A DNA stretch of 64,000 bases. Origin: Macrosoma leucophasiata. Taxonomy: Eukaryota; Arthropoda; Insecta; Lepidoptera; Hedylidae. Position numbers and translations under genes: made by a program. The notes beneath the pieces are model-generated. The model did no database searches. It was not told the origin of the DNA and saw only the letters and a list, made by a program, of their open reading frames with translations. Positions 49,791 to 61,587 of this stretch are shown in pieces; position 1 is the stretch's first letter, and every line of letters starts with the position of its first letter. The stretch is taken from assembly GCA_036365455.1 (NCBI GenBank), contig JAWQUS010000019.1, forward strand, positions 11,632,001-11,696,000, read 5' to 3'.

Positions 49791-49886
49791 ATATATATAT
49801 ATATTATAGATTCGAATATAGTAAAAATCCTGTCAAGTAAAATTCGTAATAACAGCCCTTATTTCATTGAAACGAAATTCCATTAA

Positions 49887-50096
49887 TGACGACCCGGTTA
49901 GTCCAGCGGTGTGAGATGACCGTTTGATTCGAAGGGTCGCGGGTTCGATCCCCGCACCGGGACAAATATTTGTAGGGCCTACAGATATTTGTTTCGGATC
50001 TGGGTGTTTGTGTATGTGTTGTATGTGTACAACGGCACCCACGACACAGGTTTATATCTACTGTGGGGCTGTGAGTGTAAACGTATTTTGTTTTTT
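49887..50096 (+). repeat. SINE-E, full length
   Basis: The best-preserved copy: 'acccggttagtccagcggtg', 'cgcgggttcgatccccgcac', then the body to 'ggctgtgagtgtaaacgtat'. Confidence 0.85.
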
Positions 50097-50330
50097 TTAT
50101 TTTTAATATTACCGTTATTAATTGGTAAACATTTTACCGGTATTTCACCAAAACGTACCGGTAATTTGTTCAATGATGTGTATACATTGATTTAATTATT
50201 AATTATAAATGTTTTACGCAGTTAATTTTCAAAGCAAACAAAAGATTTATCAACGTGGATAACCGACATTAATTAGTTTGGTTTCTTGGCCGACTTAAAA
50301 AAAATATTCTTAATTTTTTAATCAATTAAC

Positions 50331-50850
50331 TTAGGTGACCAACAAGCATGCAGTTCACGTGGAAGTCGCTGACGACTGCAGTCTATAGATATCTACACAA
50401 AAAATAGAAGTCAAAATGCAGATGTGTTGCCAACACTGAATCTTAAATTTTTATTTTTTTATGTAATGGAAGTGGCAAACAAGCATGCAGTTCACATTGA
50501 TGTTAAGTGATGACTGCAGCCTATAGACACCCACATGAAGACCAAGGTCAAAATGCAGATGCGTTACCACTCCTGAGGCCTAAGGTGTCATGCCTCTGTG
50601 CCGGAAATTACAGAGTCGTACATCACCACCTGACCGGAACACGCTAGTGCTGAACACTACCATTTAGCGGCAAGTATATTAGGTAATGCGGTGGTGCCTA
50701 CGCCTGCAAGCTTCGTCACTGGAGCTCTACCACCAGAAAATGTTGTAGTAAATGTTATGTTTCTATCTAACCAGAACACGATAGTTCTAAATACTATTAT
50801 TTGGCGGCAGACAGATAAGGTAATGTGGTGATACTTTCGCCCTACAACTA
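50331..50850 (-). repeat. SINE-A, old subfamily, split by a young SINE-A
   Basis: The two parts 50331-50448 and 50755-50850 carry old-subfamily markers ('tctatctaaccagaacacga', 'tttggcggcagacagataag'). Confidence 0.7.
50455..50738 (-). repeat. SINE-A, young, nested in the old copy
   Basis: Full-length, near consensus, same direction as its host. Confidence 0.85.
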
Positions 50851-50882
50851 GTTCTTTATTTCATTACTTCGTTATCATAAAA

Positions 50883-51345
50883 CATCAGTAGTCTAGTGGT
50901 CGCCATTACTGCTACGCTGAGGATCTGAGTTTGATCTTTGGGTCAGGAAGTAAGTCCGATTACTATATTACAATTTTCGGTAAGTTTTTCAGTGTCATCG
51001 AGAATGTGCTTAGAAATGTCGATAAGTCGCCACCTATCATGGGACAAAATGTACGTACAAAACATAACCACCGAATCAGGAGAATTTGCATGTTTGTTTG
51101 AATGCGTAGTATTTACCTCTAGACGACGACCCGATTAGTCTAGCGGTGTGAGGGTCGCGGGTACGATTCCCGCACCCGAACAAATATTTGTATAGCCTAA
51201 AGATATTTGTTTCGGGTCTGGGTGTTTGTGTATGTGTTGTACGTGTACAACGGCGCCCACGACACAGGTCTATACCTATTGTGGGGCTGTGAGTGCAAGC
51301 GTATTTTTGATTTTTTACCTATGCCACTTCGAGGATTAAAGGCGT
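50883..51345 (+). repeat. SINE-B, old, split by a SINE-E
   Basis: 'atcagtagtctagtggtcgc', 'gaggatctgagtttgatctt', then a diverged body and tail 'cacttcgaggattaaaggcg'. Confidence 0.7.
51118..51310 (+). repeat. SINE-E inside SINE-B
   Basis: Head lacks part of the anticodon arm ('gcggtgtgagggtcgcgggt'). 'tttacct' occurs on both sides, a likely short duplication. Confidence 0.8.
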
Positions 51346-51371
51346 AAAGCTACGTCAAAGAGAAATCATAA

Positions 51372-51629
51372 CGTAACGTTAGTTCGCGCCTGTAATCCCC
51401 GAAGGGGTAGGCAGAGGTAAATGCATGCATTCAAGCATACATGCAAACACCCACGACTCGCCGGTTATGTTTTGGCCCATGTAACAGGTGGCAAACTTGT
51501 TGTCATCTCCGGGCATATTACCAAACTCCGGATTTTAAACCGTTATCTCTGATACTCCCCGACTCGGGAATCGAACCCAGGAGCCCCAGCGTAGTAGTAG
51601 TGGCCTGCTACCACCACACTACTGAGGCA
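51372..51629 (-). repeat. SINE-B with body deletion
   Basis: Reverse copy lacking about 45 bp between 'accaaactccgg' and 'attttaaaccg'. Head intact. Confidence 0.85.
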
Positions 51630-51632
51630 GAG

Positions 51633-51745
51633 TAATCATCATCATCATTTCAGCCAAAAGACGTCCACTGCTGGACAAAGGTCTCCCCAAATGATTGCCA
51701 CAACGAACGGTCCTGGCCCGCCCTCATCCAGCGATTTCCCGCAAT
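51633..51745 (-). repeat. RTE LINE 3' end with (ATG)n tail
   Basis: 'aatcatcatcatcatttcag', 'ccaaaagacgtccactgctg' and 'cggtcctggcccgccctcat' match the RTE end at 57240. Confidence 0.75.
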
Positions 51746-52161
51746 CTTCAAAGAGAAATGCAAGATATTATTTCAGCACAACAAATAACAGCGCTTCGTG
51801 CCAACCCTGCAACTCGGCAAGCGGAAATCTAAGTCAATGAAGTGAAAATTTGCGACCATCTGCCACCAACAGAAGCAAGGCTTTCATGAAATATGTATGA
51901 AATGTTAGTGCTAAAAATGCGATCTCTGTATTTGTAACTGAAATTCAACTTAAGTTGTATATTGTGTTAGATTCTCTCCACTCTAATGTGTAGTTCTGTG
52001 TTGGTTTGGGTAGTTTATGTGCTTTAAACATTGTTTTATTTAACGCAGAATGTATTATTTAAACAGAATTTGCTTGGATCATTTATTTTAGAACTTTATT
52101 GCAATAGATGTATTATATTAGCAATAAATAATGACAATAATAAATAAGCATATGCTTTTTA
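51746..52161. other. Spacer, nothing recognised
   Basis: No supported gene or repeat. Confidence 0.35.
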
Positions 52162-52460
52162 CTGGTGGTAGAGCTCCAGTGACGGAGCTCGCGGGCGTAG
52201 GCACCACCGCATTACCTGATTTACTTGCCGCTAAATGGTAGTGTTCAGCACTATCCTGTTCCGGTCAGGTGGTAATGTACGGCCCTGTAATTTCCGGCAC
52301 AGAGGCATAACACCTTAGGCCTCAGGAGTGGTAACGCATTTGCATTTTGACCTTGGTCTTTGTGTGGGTGTCTATAGGCTGCGGTCATCACTTAACATCA
52401 ATGTGAACTGCATGCTTGTTTGCCACTTCAAATACATAAAAAATAAAAAAAAAAAAAAAA
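52162..52460 (+). repeat. SINE-A, full-length
   Basis: Near consensus with a long, slightly interrupted A tail. Confidence 0.9.
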
Positions 52461-52482
52461 AAGCAGAGGCAAATAGAAGTGG

Positions 52483-53390
52483 TGGTAGAGTTCCAGTGTA
52501 GGGACTTAAGGGCGTAGGCGCCATCGTATGTACCTTTTTACCAGAGGAAAATGCGTTGTGCATACCCACCCGCTGGTGAGAGGGGTGGGTTATGTGGGAC
52601 TCCGGGAAAGGCATACGTCTACCCACTAAAACCCCTGGGTGTTCCGACTCGTCCGCCATCAGTGGCGGGGTTACGGGAACGCTATCGCACACATCCGCGA
52701 CCCCACCGGCTGCTGCTCGTTGCTGAGCCCTCCTCGGAGCCTTTTGGCTTCAACCAACACTAGTGGCGTGCGGAACACATGCACGCCAGCCAGCCCGCAA
52801 CTTCCATTCGGACGGACAGCCGACACCCGAAGGTCTCTGCCCCGGCCACTCACAACACCAGGCGTTCTAAGACGCCCGGATGGAGGAGTCCAGGGGCACT
52901 CTGTCCGGCCTCGGGGGAGCGGAAGTGACAGGGATGAACTGACCTTCAACCACCCCCCCGCGGCCCTACCACGTCCCTATCGAGCGGCGGGACCACCGCT
53001 AGGCGGCTGGGGATAGGGTGCAGGGCCAACGACATATCCATACACCTCTTCCCCAGCCGCCTTCCCACCACGTCACCATCTGACGGCGGGACCACCGTTA
53101 GGTGGCTGGGGATAGGGTGCAGGGCCAACGAAATACCCGTACACCTCCTCCCCTGCCGTCTCCTCTCCACAGCAGCTAGTGGCGGGCAGAGCCACGCCAA
53201 ACGCCGCGCCCTCTCTGGGTTCCTCTTCGCTTCGCCGGTGTGGGGACAACCACCGGGTACTGAGCCCCCCCGCCACGACATACGGAAACCCTCGGGGGGG
53301 GGACCTTATTACCCTAATCTATCTGCCGCCAAATGGTAGTATTCAACACTATCGTATTTTAGTTGTAATGTATGGCTTTAGTTTTATTTC
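52483..53390 (+). repeat. SINE-A, old, split by a GC-rich insert
   Basis: The head (52483-52530) and middle (53308-53390, 'ctatctgccgccaaatggta') flank 775 bp of foreign GC-rich sequence. Confidence 0.7.
52533..53307. mobile_element. GC-rich 775 bp insertion with 99 bp tandem repeat
   Basis: Sharply GC-rich in AT-rich DNA. It contains two tandem 99 bp units (about 52967 and 53066) sharing 'ggcgggaccaccg' and 'ctggggatagggtgcagggc'. Other landmarks: 'gagaggggtgggttatgtgg' and 'ggctgctgctcgttgctgag'. Short open frames exist on both strands without known motifs. Tandem GC-rich units suggest a LINE 5' region, but I could not tie it to a protein. Confidence 0.55.
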
Positions 53391-53956
53391 ATAATTTGTT
53401 AAAAATATAAAAAACAACGATGTTTGTCTTCAAACACTTTACCATTTTTATGGTATCTAACCACCGTTATGCACTTCAAAGTGAGCACTACAATAAATAT
53501 TATCTCAAGCATTAACCGCAGATACAGCAGCCATTATCTTAACTCATAGTGCCCAGACAGTATAAAATACCGGTAAACAATTACTTGAAATACAGGTATC
53601 ATGGCAAATGTACCGGAATAAAGCAACTGTTATTGAGAGTCGGATATCGGGATGGCAATTTATTGCGAAAGAATTAAACGTATCGTTTCCCGTACAATGC
53701 TGCAATATTTTAGTAACCTACTGGTATTCTTGTGTGTCAATGTTAAGTACCGGTATGGTGCACATTATAAATCAGGTTGGATGTCTATAGATATCATTGA
53801 TATAGGTGATCATGTTTGGTAAATATATATCTTTTCGTGTAAAAAGATTTGTCTTAGTTTCTTTTACTTCTTAGTGTACGCGTATGAACAAGATCGTTGT
53901 ACATTTGATTTTTTTTTTATTTCCACTAATGTGAGCTACTAAGCCCAAGGTTATGT
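53391..53956. other. AT-rich spacer, nothing recognised
   Basis: No supported gene or repeat. Confidence 0.35.
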
Positions 53957-54600
53957 TTAGGGTTCCGTAGTAAACAAGGAACCTTTATAGTTCCGCCATG
54001 TCCGTCTGTCTGTATGTCTGTCTGTCTGTTTGTCTGCCCGTCCGCGGCTTAGCGCAAGAAATATTAGTACTAGAGACTTGAAATTTGACACAAGTATGCA
54101 CCTTAATCACGCCGACAAATCGGTAGAAGAAAAACATGAATAATAAAAATATTTAGGGTAGCTCCCCTACATGTAACGCGTGGATATATTTTTTATTTTT
54201 CGTTTTCTATATAGTATGGGATATCGTTGGATAGGTCTTTCAAAAATGTTACAGATGTCTTCATATCATTTTTCTATTTATTTAACTGTTCGTGACTTAT
54301 TAAGCTTTAAAGTGCTAATACTCGTTAGACTCAAGTCCCCACTATCAACTAAACGGTTGTTGTTAGAAATTAAAACGTTAGAGCAACAGTAGCTACACAT
54401 AACCAAATTAAAAGGAAAACTATCACACTGAAGTTAGCTTTATAAGTTAGTGCGTAATAATCGACCAAATGTAATTTACTCGGAAATTTTGAACAAATCC
54501 ATAGAAAATATTTATATTTTTTTTCATTACATTATTCAAACCTAAAAACTATGGCACTCTATACTGCGCGTGGCCCGACACGCACTTGACCGGTTTTTCA
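53957..54600 (+). repeat. Repeat J, full length
   Basis: Forward order: 'agggttccgtagtaaacaag', GTCT run at 54002-54040, 'tagtactagagacttgaaat', 'gtgacttattaagctttaaa', and the end 'cacgcacttgaccgg'. Confidence 0.75.
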
Positions 54601-54952
54601 ATAGGGACCATTCTCAGTAGCTTCCCTGGATTGAAGTAATATCCAAAAGTCCAATCCTTTCACCGATTTCGCATGATCTGTTTTGGTGTTTTTATTGTGT
54701 CTATAACGATTTTCCGCCAAAAATTATACTTTATGAGAGACTATGAGTGTAAAGCATATTTAATAAAATTATGTTTTAAAGTGGCAAATAAGCAAACTTG
54801 AAAAGCCGACTTAAGTATGTTAGTTTTCCGTTTAATTTCGTTATCTATACTTATAATAAAGCTGTAGAAGTGTAAATTCTGTACATTAAAAGTATTAAAA
54901 AAATAAATACCAGGGGATGTTACTAGATCGATACCGAACACAAATATGTGAT

Positions 54953-55172
54953 TAGGAAATTTTTTGTCTGTCTGTCTGTCTGTCTGTTTGTTCAAGCATC
55001 ACATAAAAACTACAGGTCCGATTACAATGAAACTTGGTATGATTATACTTTAACCTTTAGAAAATTTTTTGTCTGTCTGTCTGTCTGTATGTCTGTCTGT
55101 TTGTTCAAGCATCACATAAAAACTACAGGTCCGATTACAATGAAACTTGGTATGATTATACTTTAACCTTTG
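54953..55172 (+). repeat. Tandem duplication, unit about 110 bp, with GTCT runs
   Basis: 'caagcatcacataaaaacta', 'caggtccgattacaatgaaa' and 'cttggtatgattatacttta' occur twice in near-identical form, each after a GTCT microsatellite. Confidence 0.85.
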
Positions 55173-55424
55173 GCGCACAACACTGGGTATTTTTTATTTC
55201 GGAAAAATGTCTGTTTGTCTGTGTGTTTGTGCACGTTTATTTCAGAAACGGCTTATTCGATCTGCGGCTTATTCGATCTTTCACTAATATATTGTGGTAA
55301 GTTTCACTTAATATTTAGTGTTTGTTTCATGTGAATCGGTTCAGAAATAAAAAAGTTATGTCAATTTAAAAAATCGTATCGAATGTTTTTAAGCTATTCT
55401 GTATCCTTAGTTCTATCTTTTAGG

Positions 55425-55600
55425 GGGTTTCGTACCTAAAAGGTAAAAAAACGGACCCTACGGATTACTAATCCACCGCTGTCTGTCCGTCTGTCCGCCC
55501 GTCCGTCTGTTTGTCACCAAGCTGTATCTCATAAATAGTGATAGCTAAAAAGCTAACATATTCACAAATTATGTATTTCTGTTACTGCTGTATAGACAAA
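55425..55600 (+). repeat. Repeat of the 'ggttccgta' type
   Basis: 'gggggtttcgtacctaaaag', 'aaaacggaccctacggatta', GTCC/GTCT run and 'catttctgttactgctgtat'-like end. Confidence 0.5.
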
Positions 55601-55769
55601 ATTAATTACTGCAAATAAGAAAATGAAAATGTTAAGGGGTCCAAGGGGCATACAATAAAGGTTTTCTTTTTTCGTATATTTTTTGCTCGATAATAAGTGC
55701 AGCAAGTAGACGCTTAAAATGTTCACTCAATTTTTAGGTCTTATGTTGTATATTACCTTCCATAATAAA

Positions 55770-56375
55770 TCTATACATCTGTACTCTATACAAATAAATA
55801 AAATTGGAGTTGAAAAACTGTTTGTAATATTAAGGAAACCGCTTTTTACTAACTGCATATGTGTGTAACACGGTATATATACCAAAACAACATTTTTTAC
55901 AATTTTTGTCTGTTTATCTGTCTGTCTGTCTGTCTGTTTGGCGGGGCTTATATTGGGAACGGCTGGACCGATTTTAACGGGACTTTCACTGATCGATAGC
56001 TGATGTGATAAGTAGTAACTTAGGCTACTTTTATTTCCATACATCCATACATACATACATACCTACATACAAATAAGTAGAATTGGAGTATATCCGACTT
56101 TGACGGGACTTCCACAGGTAGGTAGCTGATGTAATAAGGAGTATGTCGGGCTACTTTTATCTCCATACATCCATACATACATACATACCTACATACAAAT
56201 AAGTAGAATTTGAGTGTCTCCGATTTCGATGGGACTTTCACTGGCAGATAGCTGATGTAATAAAGAGTAACTTAGGCTACTTTTATGCTAGCTGCGCCCA
56301 CGACTTCGTCCGGGTAGATATTGAATAATCACATTTTTTCTCACGTGGACAAAGTCGCGGGCATAGCTAGTATGT
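55770..56375 (-). repeat. Repeat H, full length, reverse
   Basis: Same order as 29191 in reverse, with three units of the minisatellite and CATA runs at about 56040 and 56160. Confidence 0.8.
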
Positions 56376-56800
56376 AATATAACTACTATTGCCGTGAAAT
56401 TTGAATTTTCATCAACAACCGTTTCGTTGGTAGAGGGAGGAGAGACACTTGACTCTAACGTGTATTGCCACTTTAAAGGTAAATAAGTCACAAACAGTTT
56501 ACTAAATCAAAAAATGATATTTGCACACCCCTAACATTTTTGAAAGACCTGTCCCACAATATATGGAAAAGCAAAAAAAAAAATTATCCGCCTTTAACAT
56601 GATGTCGGGGAGGTACCCTAAATTAAAAAAAATGTTTTTCTTCTAACACTTTGTCGGCGTAATTAAGATGTATACTCGTACCAAATTTCAAGTCTCTAGT
56701 ACTAATAGTTTTTACGCTAAATCGCGGACGGACAGACAGACAGACAGACAGATCTGGACATAGCGAAACTATAAGGGTTCCTTGTTTACTACGGAACCCT
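56376..56800 (-). repeat. Repeat J, directly joined to repeat H
   Basis: Begins at 'ataactactattgccgtgaa' and ends 'cttgtttactacggaaccct'. Truncated at the H junction. Confidence 0.7.
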
Positions 56801-57239
56801 AAATCATAAAAATATGGGTTGCTGTCTTTTAAAAACCGTACCCAAGTAGTTCAATCTACAATGAAAACAAATTCAAACTTTAGGTTGATATTTCGTTAGC
56901 AAAAAATATATACCGCAACACCAAAAATAACAGAATCAAAAATTGAAATCCTCGATACGCAAATGAAATTAATAAAATGTAATAAAAAATGACCTACTTC
57001 CGTTTGAGAGGAAGTTATCGAATAACTTTTAAAAGCCCATTTCATGCTTTCCAAATAAATGATTGAATTGAGAGTCGTCTGCGGAGCGTGAAAACTTGAG
57101 ATTCGTGGAGAACTTGCCACTTGGGGAATAAAGAGGTAGATTCTTCGAGGGATGGTGATATGCAATAATGTTATAATACACAAATATCTAGCTTTATTAA
57201 AAAATGGTTTAAATTGAAAAAACATGTTTTTTAATAGAT
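56801..57239. other. AT-rich spacer, nothing recognised
   Basis: No supported gene or repeat. Confidence 0.35.
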
Positions 57240-57503
57240 ATCATCATCATCATCATTTCAGCCAAAAGACGTCCACTGCTGAACAAAGGCCTCCCCCAAA
57301 GAATGCGACAACGAACGGTCCTGGGCCGCCCTCATCCAGCAATTATCCGCGACCTTTACCAGGTCGTCGGTCCACCTCGTGGGAGGCCTGCCTACGCTTC
57401 GTCTTACGGTATGCGGTCGCCAATCCAGAACTCTTCTGCCCCTTTCTTTAATAGATAGAAGAAGATAAAGGAGATGTTGCGAGCTCGGCCCTGGTTCGTA
57501 CAC
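57240..57503 (-). pseudogene. RTE LINE fragment, last 60 codons and tail
   Basis: Reverse frame 57258-57455 reads 'VGRPPTRWTDDLVKVADNCW' and 'MRAAQDRSLSHSLGEAFVQQ', then 'WTSFG' and stop, a standard RTE C-terminus. The (ATG)n tail is at 57241-57255. Heavily truncated. Confidence 0.8.
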
Positions 57504-57912
57504 TAAAGAAATCGTAAATTAAAGAAGAATCCAAAAAAAATACAATAAACAAAGCTAAATAAGTGAAAATATGCAGTAAAAAACGTTTTATATTGATTTT
57601 GCCTGTATAATGATATTGTGTACAATACATGGCCGGAGGTCCATACATTTTTGCAACATCTCCTTTGACTTTAATGTATGCGAAATAATTCCGTAAAAAT
57701 AGTGCATTCTGCATAAACGTATCCCTCAGAGCCCCGGGGCTTTCGGTGATGCATACCCAACAACATCACACTAGTTATGCCGTCTGTCGCGGAACCCTTC
57801 GTTTTGATAATCGCCATTATGGCGGCGTTCGCGGAATAATACAATTGTGAGGTATAGATTTCGGAGAAAATAATTTGATATAGTAATTATAACTATGAAT
57901 AAGTAATTTTTA
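57504..57912. other. Spacer, nothing recognised
   Basis: No supported gene or repeat. Confidence 0.35.
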
Positions 57913-58200
57913 CTGGTGGTAGAGCTCCAGTGACGGAGCTCGCGGGCGTAGGCACCACCGCATTACCTAATATACTTGCCGTTAAATAGTAGTGTTCAGC
58001 ACTATCGTGTTTCGGTCAGGTGGTAATGTACGGCTCTGTAATCACCGGCACAGAGGCATAACACCTAATGCCTCAGGAGTGGCAGCGCATTTGCATTTTG
58101 ACCTCTGGTCATTGTGTGGGCGTCTATAGGCTGCAGTCATCACTTAACATCAATGTGAACTGCACGCTTGTTTGCCACTTTTATTACATTAAAAAAAAAA
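57913..58200 (+). repeat. SINE-A, full-length
   Basis: Complete copy with 12 A. Confidence 0.85.
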
Positions 58201-58349
58201 AATCTGTAGAAGTGTGAGGGTGCTTTTCCACCATAGATGTGTTATCTACGCATGCTATGTGCATGCATGTACAGCTAAGCTGCAAGGATGTGAAATCTAC
58301 GCTACGAAAATATGTGGTCGCCTCCACTAATACTAAGCTACGTAGTTGA

Positions 58350-58482
58350 TCGCATGGCCTCGCGGCTGGTGTAGATCGGAAGCGATCTACTCGGTTAAGC
58401 GACACGGGCGCGGTCGGGTGTGTGATGGGTGACCGATAGTGGTAAATTAAAAAATGCGCGTTTCCGTGCTTTGGAGGGCATC
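58350..58482 (+). repeat. SINE-C, 5S-like head only
   Basis: 'gcatggcctcgcggctggtg' to 'gtgctttggagggcatcac'. The 5S A-box and C-box regions are present. Confidence 0.8.
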
Positions 58483-58796
58483 ACTGTAAAATCACATACA
58501 TTTCAGCTAATAATAAGCAGTTTCACACATCTGCCTTCCAAAACATAGCGAAACCAGTTTGAACACAAAGTTAGCACATAATATGTTACATCATCGAAGC
58601 AGGCGAACATAGTCACCGCGTAGCTTTGGAAGTACAATAATGACTATGGCAAAGACAACTTCCAACTCAGTTTTAGTCAACACTACTAAAATCTCGAAGT
58701 TTAGGGTGCTGCAAGTGATAAGAGATGGGCGGATAGCGGATTTTGTAATTTATGGCGAGAACATAACCGTCATTAGGAAGAATATGTCGGAATTCA

Positions 58797-58872
58797 ACGA
58801 CCCGGTTAGTCCAGTGGTGTGAGATGACCGTTTGATTCGGAGGGTCGCGGGTTTGATCCGCGCACCGGGACA
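58797..58872 (+). repeat. SINE-E head only
   Basis: 'cgacccggttagtccagtgg' to 'gcaccgggacaaatatttt'. Confidence 0.75.
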
Positions 58873-58984
58873 AATATTTTTGATATTTATAATCATGTGA
58901 TACATTTATGCTATTTAAATGAAATAAAAAAAAGTGTAGTATTTACGCTACTACTGTGAGAAGTCCCGTATTGAAATTATTTTT

Positions 58985-59167
58985 TTTTGCACAAAATGTA
59001 GCACACAAACATGCAGTTCCCATGGTGTTAAGTTATTACTGCAGCCTATAGCCATCTACACAAAAACCAGAGGTCATAATGCAGATGTGTTGCCACCTGA
59101 GACCTAAGTATTTAAGTCTGTGTGATAGTTATTACGGGGGCAAATGTAACCATCTAAACAAAACACG
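58985..59167 (-). repeat. SINE-A, old, left part of a split copy
   Basis: Runs to 'aaccatctaaacaaaacacg' and resumes at 61496-61545 ('aaaacacgatagtgctgaac'). The 13 bp 'taaacaaaacacg' is duplicated across the insertion. Confidence 0.8.
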
Positions 59168-61495
59168 GAGTAAGCTCCAGAACTCCCCCTCAAAAGGGGA
59201 GAGACTCGTGCCCAGCAGTGGGACGTATAATGGGTTGCCATTCATAATAATCATAATCATAATCATTTATTTGCTTAAAATGTAGGTTACAATGTTGGAA
59301 GTTTATAAAAAGTGTCCGTATACATTTTATCGCATTAGCGACGTGCAAATTTAAATTAAATGTCAGGTGATAAAACATTAATTGCTTAGATACAGTTACA
59401 TTACTAGATTAACACAATATGATTATTAAAACAATTTAAAGTTCAAGTTTCAATCATATTGCCAAAATTTAATGTCAAACCAATTTCAATTTAATGTCAA
59501 AAAATATTTTTATAAATTTAAGAACTGATACAAATTAATTTGTCATTTATAGTACGTTTCCAATGTCAATTACTGATCAAAACTTTATGTCAAACAAATG
59601 GCTTTACAGACTACATGGATTACTTACATTTCTTATATCAATTATAGGTCAAAAACAAATGTCAAAATTTAATTAAGTCCCAAATATTAAACTAGTCCAA
59701 GCGTATAAATTACTGTAAATTAATTTGCAATAAATTCTGATATTGAATAAAAACATTTTTCTATTAGCCATAATTTCGTTTTTATCACAAATCTATTAAA
59801 AGGTAAAATTTTGAACTCATTTGAAATGGAATTATAAATGACACCACACTTAACAATACAACTATTCGTATATATAGCTGTACGAGGCACTTTAGGTAAG
59901 ACAATTCGATCTAAGTTTCTTTTAGCTCTTGGAAACATTTCTTTGGCTATCTTAAATGACTGGGGTGTAGTTTAACAAATTTCGCTGCTTCCAGAATATA
60001 CATGCAGGGTAAGGTCAAGATTTTAAATTTTCAAAATAATGGTTTACTAGATTACCAACGTGGAATACCGCCTATAGCACGAATGAATTTTTTTTGAGCT
60101 AAAAATGCTCTTTGGAAATTAGTAGAATTACCCCAGATTACAAGACCATAGCTTAAAACAGATGATACGTATCCATGGTACGCCGCCAGGACAGTATTCT
60201 GATCAGAAGTTTTTCGTAGTTTGTACAACATATACAAACTTGTTAATTTTGTTACACACATTGTCAATATGTGCTTTCCAATTTAGATGTTTCTTTAGAT
60301 GTTTTTGTCCAAGGTAATTCCTAAAAATGTCGTCTCATTTACTTCAGTAAATTTAGCGCCCATATAGCCTATATGAATATTTACTGGCACGCTACGATAG
60401 TTACAAAAATGTATATAGTTTGTTTTGGATCAATTTACGTGTAGATTATTATCGTTTAACCATTTTATAATAGATTCAATTGTATTATTAATGTCAAAAG
60501 TATATTTTGTAATGTCAAGCTTATTTTTGCATGTCATAATTAAGGATATATCGTATAAAATGCATGAATTCATTATTACATCAAGTAGGTCATTTATATA
60601 AAGTAAAAATAGATCTGGTCCTAGAATACTTCCCTGAGGGACGCCGTAATTATTATTTTGATACGTTGATCTAAACGCTTGCAGTTCATTGAATTTATTC
60701 AAATTTGAAATCTCAACTGCTTGTAATCTATCTTTAAGATACGATTTTATCCATCCCAGTGCTGGTCCTCGGATACCATAATTATATAACTTATTTAATA
60801 ATAAATTATGAGACACAAAATCATAAATGCTTTTGACATATCAAGGAATATTACGGTTACTATATTTCTATTGTCTAGGTTTTCGATCACCTTTGTAACT
60901 AGGTCAAAGCAAGCTGATGTTGTGGATTTGTTTTTTTGAAATCTATATTGTTCTCTCTTTATAATATTGTTTTTTTGAATAAAACTCTTCTCTAGTCGTA
61001 TGGATATTGCCAACTCAAATATTTTGGGAAAGGACTGGAATCAAAGTTATTGGTCTATAATTTTCAACGTTTGTTTGATCCCCTTTTTTATGAATCGGTT
61101 TTACAATAGACGATTTTAATTGCTTGGGAAAGCAACCTTCAACAAACGACAAGTTTATTAAATGTGTTAGGATTGGCGTGATTTCGGGTGAACAAGCCTT
61201 AATAACTCTTGTACATATGTCGTCGTATCCTTCCGCGTTTGTATTTTTAGCGACATAATTACAGAGTGAGTTTCATGGAAACTGAACGGTTTTAAATATA
61301 TGCTACTACATATGTTTGTTTTACAGGTATTTATGCCCTGTTTGCTGTCTTTTGTTACATTTATGAAATAGTGGTTAAATGTTTCAGCAATGTCGAAAGG
61401 ATTAGTAAATGTAGCGTTATTCAATTTTATTTCACTTATAAGACTCGTGTTTTTTGGGTTCTCTGTTTCCGTTTTAATTATTTTCATGCCATTAT
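59168..61495 (-). mobile_element. Composite insertion: LINE plus antisense SINE-C tail, 13 bp duplication
   Basis: Flanked by 'taaacaaaacacg' (59155-59167 and 61496-61508). From the left: 78 bp of SINE-C 3' end on the + strand (59168-59245), then a LINE on the - strand whose (ATT/ATG)n tail meets the SINE tail. Both 5' ends therefore face outward, which is odd for one target-primed event. Confidence 0.8.
60052..61494 (-). pseudogene. CR1/L2-like LINE, broken reverse transcriptase
   Basis: Reverse-strand pieces in order: linker between endonuclease and polymerase ('DIAETFNHYFINVTKDSKQG'), polymerase motifs 'QYRFQKNKSTTSACFDLVT' and 'IVTVIFLDMSKAF', a frame change near 60800, 'YGIRGPALGWIKSYLKDRLQ', 'NYGVPQGSILGPDLFLLYIN', then 'CILYDISLIMT', where the catalytic YADD has lost two residues (YD remains). 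Later 'AYHGYVSSVLSYGLVIWGN'. 5'-truncated and dead. Confidence 0.8.
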
Positions 61496-61587
61496 TAAAC
61501 AAAACACGATAGTGCTGAACCCTATCATATTTTGTTCATTTAAACATTAAAGGTCGTAATTAAACATGGCTTAGATGCATTGTTACT

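Noticed and set aside
52551..53016. GC-rich frames on both strands in the 775 bp insert
   Set aside because: Several overlapping frames of similar length, tandem repeats inside, and no recognisable motif.
54002..54040. GTCT/GACA runs as CRISPR-like or regulatory arrays
   Set aside because: Simple microsatellites that are fixed parts of repeats H and J.
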